Source: Actinomycetota bacterium
GTDB lineage: Bacteria; Actinomycetota; Acidimicrobiia; Spongiisociales; ZC4RG35
NCBI GenBank assembly: GCA_019347585.1
Contig: JAHWLC010000009.1
Location: 1 to 11,979 of the forward strand
DNA: 11,979 nt
Direction of reading: 5' to 3'
The position numbers and the translations under genes were made by a program. Each line of letters begins with the position of its first letter. Position 1 is the first letter of the stretch. Shown in pieces: positions 6,542-11,979 of the stretch. The notes under the pieces are model-generated. The model searched no databases, was not told the DNA's origin, and saw only the letters and a program-made list of their open reading frames with translations.

Positions 6542-7405
6542 GATGAGCACGCCCGGCCAGATCATCCAGGCGGCATTGATGCTCAGGTAGTTCCTCGAGT
6601 CGAAGACCAGGCGGCCCCAGGTGGGGAACTCCTGGGGGAAGCCGAGACCGAGGAAGGAGAGCGCCGACTCGGTGAGGATCGCCACCGCCACGCCGAGGGC
6701 GGCGGCCACCATCACCGGGCTCAGCACGTTGGGGAGGATGTGACGCATCACGATATTGCGCTTCCGGGTCCCGATGCTGTGGGCGGCGAGGACGAACTCC
6801 TCCTCCTTGACGCTCAGCACCTCCCCTCGCACCACCCGGGCGGTCTGCATCCACCCGGTGACTCCGATGATGACAACGACCAGGACGAAGATGCCGACAC
6901 TGGGCCCGAGGGCGTCCTTGAGGGGGTCACGAAACAGCATGATCGCCACCAGGAGGATGGGCAGGATCGGCAGAGCCAAGAAGAGGTCGGTGATACGCAT
7001 CAGAGGCCCATCCAGCCGCCTGAAGAACCCGGCGACTATCCCCACCGCGGTTCCCAGGACCACACCGACCGCCATGGCTGCGAACCCCACCGCCAGGGAG
7101 ATGCGCCCGCCGATGAGCACCCGGGCCATCACATCCCTGCCCAGCTGGTCGGTGCCCATCCAGTGCGCTGCCGACGGCCCCTGGTTGGAGATCGACGTGT
7201 CGATGGCGAAGGGGTCGTACCAGAAGAAGAAAGGGCCGACGACGGATGCGAGCACGATGATGGCGAGGACTACCAGACTCACCATCGCCCCCTTGTGCCG
7301 CTTGAACTGACGCCAGACATCGTTCCACAGGGAGCGATGCCTCTCATCGACACGCGGGCCCTCGACCGGTATCTGCTGCTCGGTTCTCTCTCGCGTGGTT
7401 GCCAT
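6464..7405 (-). CDS. dppC: Peptide-type ABC transporter permease, DppC/OppC family
   Basis: This 313-residue inner-membrane permease is the second channel subunit of a dipeptide/oligopeptide importer. The N-terminal cytoplasmic segment is followed by a membrane span (40-60), the family motif HWMGTDQLGRDV (81-92), further spans, and the EAA loop EFVLAAHSIGTRKRNI (about 203-218), which contacts the ATPases. It ends with the conserved DGLRDALDPRLRSR. It is the last gene of the operon, 16 nt after dppB. Its stop lies inside the convergent znuB gene (78-bp overlap). Because the DppC C-terminus is the conserved one, znuB appears to be the gene that has been extended. Substrates in this family include peptides, nickel chelates and opines, and sequence does not settle which. 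Confidence 0.92.
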   Translation of the reverse strand: MATTRERTEQQIPVEGPRVDERHRSLWNDVWRQFKRHKGAMVSLVVLAIIVLASVVGPFFFWYDPFAIDTSISNQGPSAAHWMGTDQLGRDVMARVLIGGRISLAVGFAAMAVGVVLGTAVGIVAGFFRRLDGPLMRITDLFLALPILPILLVAIMLFRDPLKDALGPSVGIFVLVVVIIGVTGWMQTARVVRGEVLSVKEEEFVLAAHSIGTRKRNIVMRHILPNVLSPVMVAAALGVAVAILTESALSFLGLGFPQEFPTWGRLVFDSRNYLSINAAWMIWPGVLISLTVLSVNFIGDGLRDALDPRLRSR

Positions 7406-7421
7406 GTGCGTCTCTATTCAA

Positions 7422-8441
7422 TCAGTCATAGCGAATGCGGGGGTCGAGCAAGCCGTAGGTGACGTCGGCTATGAGGTTGAAGAGGACGATGAGCACGGCG
7501 AAGATGAAGGTCAGCGTCTGCACCATGGGGACGTCCGACTGTCCGATGGCGGTGATCAGCAAAGCGCCAATCCCGTTGATTCGGAAGATCTGCTCGGTGA
7601 TGATGGCGCCGGCGAAGATCCCGGGGACGGAGAGGGCGAGCAGGGTCACCACGGGGATCAGGCTGTTCCGCATGACGTGGGTGATCACCACCTTGGGCTC
7701 GACGAGACCCTTCGCCCGAGCCGTGCGCACGTAGTCCTCATTGAGGTTGTCGAGCATCGAAGCCCTGGTGAACCGGCTGAGGACGGCCGCGTTGAACAGG
7801 GTGAGTACGGTGACCGGCATCACCATCTGCTCGAACTGGAACCAGATGCTGTCCCAGGAGGTCCAATCGATCACATGGGTGGTCGTGTAGAAGGAGGGGA
7901 ACCACCCCAGCCAGACGCTGAAGATGACGATGGCGAGGAGGCCGGTGAAGAAGGTGGGAGCCGAGTAGCCGACCATGGTGACGAAGGTGCCGATGTTGTC
8001 GAAGGCCGAGTACTGCTTGTAGGCGGAGATGACGCCGATGGGGATGGCGATCAGCGTGCCGAGGACAAAGGCCAGGCCCAACACCCAGAGGGTCTGGGGG
8101 AGTCTCTGCATGATGATGTCGATGGCCGGGGCCCGTGACGACCAGGAGATGATGCGGTCCCGGCTGGCGCAGTCGCCGATGCAGGTGTTGAAGATGGAGT
8201 CGATGGCGTTGAGTGGCTCGTTGATGAACATCAGCTGCATCCACTTCAGCCATTTGATCAGGAACGGGTCGTTGAGGCCCAGGGACTCCCGGATGTTCTC
8301 GCGGACCTCGGCGGGGATGGTGAGGGGGAGCTGGCCGGTGGGGTCGCCGGGGGCGAGGTCGAGGATGGCGAAGATGATGAGGCTGATCACCACCAGCGTG
8401 GGGATGGCGAACAGCGTGCGCCGGATTATGTAACGGCCCAT
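7422..8441 (-). CDS. dppB: Peptide-type ABC transporter permease, DppB/OppB family
   Basis: This 339-residue permease begins MGRYIIRRTLFAIPTL, the standard start of DppB/OppB. The LAPGDP motif is at 29-34, and a large extracytoplasmic loop (about 35-105) contains two cysteines (87, 91) that could form a disulfide. The spans follow, and the EAA loop DYVRTARAKGLVEPKVV is at 236-252. It ends GLLDPRIRYD, as relatives do. With DppC it forms the transmembrane pore. The ATG at 8441 is directly preceded by GAGGG with essentially no spacing, so initiation may be inefficient or depend on a site further upstream. A strong hairpin separates it from the binding-protein gene. Confidence 0.93.
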   Translation of the reverse strand: MGRYIIRRTLFAIPTLVVISLIIFAILDLAPGDPTGQLPLTIPAEVRENIRESLGLNDPFLIKWLKWMQLMFINEPLNAIDSIFNTCIGDCASRDRIISWSSRAPAIDIIMQRLPQTLWVLGLAFVLGTLIAIPIGVISAYKQYSAFDNIGTFVTMVGYSAPTFFTGLLAIVIFSVWLGWFPSFYTTTHVIDWTSWDSIWFQFEQMVMPVTVLTLFNAAVLSRFTRASMLDNLNEDYVRTARAKGLVEPKVVITHVMRNSLIPVVTLLALSVPGIFAGAIITEQIFRINGIGALLITAIGQSDVPMVQTLTFIFAVLIVLFNLIADVTYGLLDPRIRYD

Positions 8442-8477
8442 CCCTCAGATCCGATCCCTCGGCAAGCCGCCAGATTA

Positions 8478-8516
8478 GCAAGAGAGCCTCCCTGGTGGAC
8501 AGGGAGGCTCTCTTGC
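8478..8516 (-). terminator. Strong hairpin between the binding-protein gene and dppB
   Basis: The 17-nt arm at 8478-8494 (GCAAGAGAGCCTCCCTG) is a perfect reverse complement of 8500-8516, with a 5-nt loop. On the minus strand it follows the stop of the substrate-binding gene (8535) by 18 nt and precedes dppB. Only a weak T-rich stretch follows it in that direction. Such stems commonly cause partial termination or protect the upstream mRNA end, so that the binding protein is made in excess over the permeases. dppB and dppC have no other obvious promoter. Confidence 0.8.
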
Positions 8517-8534
8517 GTTTGTCTCAGGCGAGTG

Positions 8535-10361
8535 TCACTCGCTACGGGTCCACTCCTCGATGTTCCAGTACTCGGAGTCCCAAGGATTCAGGGTGCCGAC
8601 ACCCTGGATCGAGTTGGCGAACGCCGAGACGGTTCCCCTGTTGACCAGTGCTAGGACCGCCGTGGAGTTCAGCATGTCCTGTGCCTGGTGGATCAGATCG
8701 ATCCGGCCAGGATCTTCGAGTGCCATTTGCCCGAGCTCGGCGATTAGCGCGTCGAACTCCGGGTTGCAGTAGCGCTCGATGTTGCCGCCACCCCAGTTGT
8801 TGGCCGAGGTGGGGATCTGGTCGCAGGTGTTCCCCTGGTAGTAGCCGACGAAGTCAGGGCCGGACGAGCTGCTGGTGTACATCTCGACGTCCTGGAAGAA
8901 CTTCCAGATGCAGTCGTCACTGGCGCAGGTCCCATCGAAGAACAGGCTGGCGTCGACGTTCTGCATGTCGGTCTCCACACCGATCTGCTCCCAGTATCCG
9001 GAGATCAGGTCCTGGAAGGACTGGCGCACCGCGTTGGTCGAGGTCTTGAAGACCCAAGAGAGGGGCTCCCCGTCGGGAGTCTCCCGCACACCGTCACCGT
9101 CGGTGTCCACGTACCCGTTCTCGTCGAGGAGCGCATTGGCGCCCTCGATGTCCTGGGTCAGGCAGAAGTCGTCGAATGAGGTGGTTGCCTCGTCACCGAC
9201 CGGCCAGTTGGTGCAGGCGGGCTCACCCGTCTCTCCATAGCCGACCGCAGTCAGCTCGTCACGGTTGATCGCCATCGACAGCGCCCGGTGCAGGATGTCG
9301 TTCTGATAGAAGTACGGGTTCATCCCGCCGGTGGGATCGGTCGGCTCTCCCTGATACTCCGATGGCGGGTCCGCATCGGGATCCGTCTGGTTGAGGCGGA
9401 TCGCCTCCACCGACGAGCCGAACGACACGAAGACCGTGCCGTTGCCGGCCGCTTCCATCGGCAGGAGGATCTCCGGGGCCACCTGGAGGTTCCAGGCATA
9501 GTCGGCCTCACCGATCTCGAGGACGGAACGGGCCGCCGCTTCGGCGTCACCGCCACCCTTGATCTCCACGGTGCCGAAGAAGGGTTGGCCATCGGCGGCT
9601 CCACGGTAATTGGGGTTGGCCTCGTAGAGGACGGTGTCCTCGGGCCGGAGCTCGGTCACCATGTAGGGACCGGTCCCGATCGGGGCGAAGTTCTGCTCGG
9701 TGCATGCCTTGGCCGCGGCGCCGATGCAATCGGCGAACTGGGCCTGCTGGATCACCGGGCTGGTGTACGCGCTGAACGGGATGAACGGGTAGGGCTGAGG
9801 GCCGTCGAAGGTGATGGTGACCGTGAGGTCATCCACCGCCTCCACGCTGGCCACGCTCACGAAAGAGTCCGCCGAGCAGCCGGTGGCCTCGTCGGAGCAG
9901 TACTCCCAGCTGAACACCACATCGTTCGCGGTGAGCGGGGTCCCGTCCGACCACATCACACCCTCCTTGAGGGTGTAGGTGATCTGGGTCAGGTCCTCCG
10001 ATATCCCGCCGTTCTCCTGAGTGGGGATCTCGGCGGCGAGCACCGGGACGGGGTTGCCTTCCGGGTCGAACTCCACCAGTGGCTCCAACACCAGCGAACC
10101 TGCCAACAGGTCCTTGGTACCGGTCGACAGATAGGAGTTGGCCTGTGACGGCGCCTGCCACTGCAACAGCAGCAGGTTGCCACCCTCGCCCGCTGCACCA
10201 GTGACGGCCGGCTCGGTGGTGTCGGTAGCCGCCGTGGTATCGGTGGCCTCGGTGGTAGCACCATCCTCCGGCGCGGTGGTATCCGCGACTTCGCCGGGGC
10301 CACAAGCCGCGACCACGATGGCCATTACGGCTAGCAGCGCCAGCAGTTTGCTTACTTTCAT
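8535..10361 (-). CDS. ABC transporter substrate-binding lipoprotein, family 5 (peptide/nickel type)
   Basis: This 608-residue secreted lipoprotein captures the substrate for the DppBCDF importer. The signal peptide ends VVAAC, with lipid-attached Cys20. A low-complexity linker rich in Thr, Ala, Glu and Asp (about 21-62) follows, tethering the domain to the membrane. The family-5 signature is visible around YTLKEGVMWSDGTPLTANDV (129-148). A later DTDGDGVRE segment is the calcium-loop-like piece common in these proteins. Several close cysteine pairs suggest disulfides. The length is normal to slightly long for the family. ATG 10361 is chosen over the longer upstream frame because it starts a proper signal peptide and has GGAGG (10371-10375) 9 nt upstream. 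It is third in the operon after dppD and dppF. The bound ligand cannot be read from sequence. Confidence 0.92.
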   Translation of the reverse strand: MKVSKLLALLAVMAIVVAACGPGEVADTTAPEDGATTEATDTTAATDTTEPAVTGAAGEGGNLLLLQWQAPSQANSYLSTGTKDLLAGSLVLEPLVEFDPEGNPVPVLAAEIPTQENGGISEDLTQITYTLKEGVMWSDGTPLTANDVVFSWEYCSDEATGCSADSFVSVASVEAVDDLTVTITFDGPQPYPFIPFSAYTSPVIQQAQFADCIGAAAKACTEQNFAPIGTGPYMVTELRPEDTVLYEANPNYRGAADGQPFFGTVEIKGGGDAEAAARSVLEIGEADYAWNLQVAPEILLPMEAAGNGTVFVSFGSSVEAIRLNQTDPDADPPSEYQGEPTDPTGGMNPYFYQNDILHRALSMAINRDELTAVGYGETGEPACTNWPVGDEATTSFDDFCLTQDIEGANALLDENGYVDTDGDGVRETPDGEPLSWVFKTSTNAVRQSFQDLISGYWEQIGVETDMQNVDASLFFDGTCASDDCIWKFFQDVEMYTSSSSGPDFVGYYQGNTCDQIPTSANNWGGGNIERYCNPEFDALIAELGQMALEDPGRIDLIHQAQDMLNSTAVLALVNRGTVSAFANSIQGVGTLNPWDSEYWNIEEWTRSE

Positions 10362-10376
10362 AGGATTTTTCCTCCG

Positions 10377-10407
10377 TATGCCGGTGCGATCGACCGGCAG
10401 TGGCATA
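10377..10407 (-). promoter_or_regulatory. Nested inverted repeats in the leader of the binding-protein gene
   Basis: In the 98-bp gap between dppF and the binding-protein gene, TGCCGGT (10379-10385) pairs with ACCGGCA (10393-10399) across a 7-nt spacer. An overlapping outer pair, TATGCC (10377-10382) with GGCATA (10402-10407), offers an alternative fold. It lies just upstream of the GGAGG ribosome binding site. It could be an operator for an internal promoter or an RNA stem affecting translation. No clear -35/-10 pair was identified. Confidence 0.35.
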
Positions 10408-10459
10408 GGACGGTAGCAAGAAACGGCGACTCGGTCACAAATAACCGCCGGCCCGGTGG

Positions 10460-11533
10460 CTATTCGGAGAGCGACTCCGCTGCGGCGCGGAGCAGGGAGG
10501 TGTCGGCCGGAGCCTGACCCGGGAAGTGGCAGTAAACCCAGTGCCGGGGACGCAGCTCCCGCCATACCGGCGCTTCGACCACGCACCGTTCCTGGGCGAT
10601 CGGGCACCTGGTGTTGAACACGCAACCGGGAGGGGGATTGGCCGGGCTGGGGATGTCCCCCTCGAGGATGATCCGCTTTCGGGTGTTCTCGATCTCGGGG
10701 TCGGGCACCGGCACCGCCGAGAGCAAAGCCCGGGTGTAGGGATGCTGCGGATTGGTGTAGAGCTGGTCGGCGTCGGCCAGCTCCATGAATTTGCCGAGGT
10801 ACATCACCGCCACCCGGTCGGCGATGTGGCGAATCATGGAGAGGTCGTGGCTGATGAAGAGGTAGGTGAGGCCCATGACGTCCTGGAGGTTCTCCATCAG
10901 ATTGACCACCTGGGCCTGGATGGAGACGTCGAGGGCGGCGATGGGCTCGTCGGCGACGATGAAGTCGGGGTTGAGGGCGATGGCCCGGGCGATCCCGATG
11001 CGCTGACGCTGCCCTCCGGAGAACTCGTGGGGATAGCGGTTGCCGTGCTTCGGCTCCAGACCCACCAGGCTGAGCAGCTCGGCCACCCTGGCCCGCCGCT
11101 CCTTGCCTTTGGCCGCGTTGTGCTCGAAGAGCGGCTCGGAGATGATCGATGCCACTGTCATCCGCGGGTTGAGCGAGGCGTGGGGGTCCTGGAAAATCAT
11201 CTGCATGCGGGGGCGAAGCTTGCGTAGCGCCTCGGGCTTGATCTGGGCCACGTCGATCCCCTCGAAGCTGACCTCCCCCTCGGTGATCTTCTCGAGCTGG
11301 AGGAGCACCTTGCCCACAGTTGACTTGCCCGACCCGCTCTCGCCGACCAGGCCCAGGGTCTCACCCCGGTATATGTCGAAGCTGACTCCGTCGACGGCCC
11401 GCACCGACCCCACCTGACGGCGGATCAGCCCCTGCATGATGGGGAAATGCTTCTTGAGGTCCTTCACCGAGACCAGGACCTCCCGTTCCGGCGCGGCGAT
11501 CCCGCCCGGCGACTCCGGGGCGCTAACGGTCAT
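10460..11533 (-). CDS. dppF: Peptide-type ABC transporter ATPase, DppF/OppF family
   Basis: This 357-residue cytoplasmic ATPase has Walker A GESGSGKS (64-71), Q-loop [13 protein letters not shown] (Gln115), signature [10 protein letters not shown] (171-180), Walker B FIVADE (191-196) with Glu196, D-loop AALD and His229. The C-terminal oligopeptide-transporter extension is present, with [11 protein letters not shown] (261-271). Four cysteines follow (304, 310, 317, 335), spaced C-x5-C-x6-C-x17-C. This is the pattern shown in a related dipeptide-transporter ATPase to hold an iron-sulfur cluster. Its ATG overlaps the dppD stop by 11 nt, indicating coupled translation and a DppD-DppF heterodimer. 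The binding-protein gene follows after a 98-bp leader. Confidence 0.93.
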   Translation of the reverse strand: MTVSAPESPGGIAAPEREVLVSVKDLKKHFPIMQGLIRRQVGSVRAVDGVSFDIYRGETLGLVGESGSGKSTVGKVLLQLEKITEGEVSFEGIDVAQIKPEALRKLRPRMQMIFQDPHASLNPRMTVASIISEPLFEHNAAKGKERRARVAELLSLVGLEPKHGNRYPHEFSGGQRQRIGIARAIALNPDFIVADEPIAALDVSIQAQVVNLMENLQDVMGLTYLFISHDLSMIRHIADRVAVMYLGKFMELADADQLYTNPQHPYTRALLSAVPVPDPEIENTRKRIILEGDIPSPANPPPGCVFNTRCPIAQERCVVEAPVWRELRPRHWVYCHFPGQAPADTSLLRAAAESLSE

Positions 11534-11979
11534 ATCGGGGCCTGTCGTTGTCCATGTCCCACCAGCAGGCTGTCTTTCTCGTCTCCGAGATCTGCATCAG
11601 CGGCGGGTTCTCCTCCCAGCACTTGTCGAAGACATAGGGGCACCGCGGAGCGAAGGAGCAATGATCGGGGAACTCGTAGAGGCTGGGCGGTGCGCCCTTG
11701 ATGTTGACCAGCTCATCTCCCTTGAGGTCGACCCGGGGCAGGGAGCCGAGGAGACCCTCGGTGTAGGGATGCTGAGGGTTGGAGTAGAGCTCGGAGACCG
11801 GGGCTTCCTCCACGATCTCGCCGCCATACATCACCAGGACCCGGTCGGCCAGGCCGGCCACCACCGCCAGGTCATGGGTGATCCAGATGACGGCCGTCCC
11901 GAACTCCTCCCTGAGGTCCCTGATGATCTGGATGATCTGGGCCTGGATGGTGACATCGAGCGCGGTTGTCGGCTCAGAT
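11523..11979 (-). CDS. dppD: Peptide-type ABC transporter ATPase, DppD/OppD family (N-terminal part beyond the window)
   Basis: Only the C-terminal 151 residues or so are present, because the gene enters from the right edge. Visible parts are the Walker B/D-loop stretch [15 protein letters not shown], the switch histidine in [26 protein letters not shown], and the peptide-transporter extension [11 protein letters not shown]. Four cysteines follow in [15 protein letters not shown] plus a later CWW, the same C-x5-C-x6-C layout as DppF. The codon just before the catalytic Glu reads TCT (Ser), where most relatives have the Walker B Asp. It sits one base from the window end, so treat it with caution. 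The TAG at 11523-11525 overlaps the start of dppF by 11 nt. It is the first gene of the operon visible here. Confidence 0.92.
   Translation of the reverse strand, partial: SEPTTALDVTIQAQIIQIIRDLREEFGTAVIWITHDLAVVAGLADRVLVMYGGEIVEEAPVSELYSNPQHPYTEGLLGSLPRVDLKGDELVNIKGAPPSLYEFPDHCSFAPRCPYVFDKCWEENPPLMQISETRKTACWWDMDNDRPRYDR

Noticed and set aside
7395..8138. Acidic plus-strand open frame opposite dppB
   Set aside because: It is a shadow of a membrane permease on the other strand, with Asp/Glu/Gly-rich composition and no domain.
10200..10290. GGTGGT-rich stretch that could look like a DNA repeat
   Set aside because: It encodes the Thr/Ala/Glu linker of the binding lipoprotein. The repetition comes from codon use in a low-complexity linker.
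10362..10625. N-terminal extension of the binding protein to a start at 10625
   Set aside because: It would overlap dppF, add non-conserved residues and bury the signal peptide. ATG 10361 has a proper GGAGG site and lipoprotein signal.

Overview
The window is GC-rich, with strong G/C preference at third codon positions. Gene packing is tight, and GTG and TTG starts are used. One substrate-binding lipoprotein has a long Thr/Ala/Glu/Asp linker after its lipobox. Together these suggest a high-GC actinobacterium; an Acidimicrobiia-like lineage is my guess from the linker style, not something I could test. Almost everything here is membrane import, mostly of metals, with two Fur-family repressors.

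Layout. (1) 1-284: remains of two genes abut, a piece of an EamA/DMT-type transporter (1-111) and a TOBE (molybdate/oxyanion-binding) domain (about 108-284). A perfect 19-bp inverted repeat (292-338) follows, placed as a bidirectional terminator. (2) 342-3316: a Fur-family regulator (minus strand) divergent from a complete ECF-type nickel/cobalt importer, cbiM (with a fused PDGLE domain), cbiQ and cbiO. The shared intergenic region holds a palindrome matching the known actinobacterial Nur box, so nickel is the likelier substrate. (3) 3328-6541: a zinc uptake locus, with zur-znuC on the minus strand divergent from znuA-znuB on the plus strand. Two Zur-like half-repeats lie in the 70-bp divergent promoter. 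(4) 6464-11979: a minus-strand peptide-type ABC importer operon in transcription order dppD (cut by the window edge), dppF, substrate-binding lipoprotein, dppB, dppC. A very stable hairpin lies between the binding protein gene and dppB. The last gene, dppC, overlaps the 3' end of znuB tail to tail by 78 bp.

How they work together. The ECF importer consists of a membrane metal-binding subunit (CbiM), a coupling protein (CbiQ) and an ATPase (CbiO). The zinc importer consists of a lipoprotein (ZnuA), a permease (ZnuB) and an ATPase (ZnuC), apparently repressed by its own Zur. The Dpp operon is a complete two-permease, two-ATPase, one-binding-protein system. I found no phage, IS element, CRISPR array, tRNA, rRNA or clearly new system. 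The most useful leads are the Nur box, the EamA/TOBE junction, the znuB/dppC antisense overlap, the intra-operon hairpin, and a possible Walker B substitution at the window edge.
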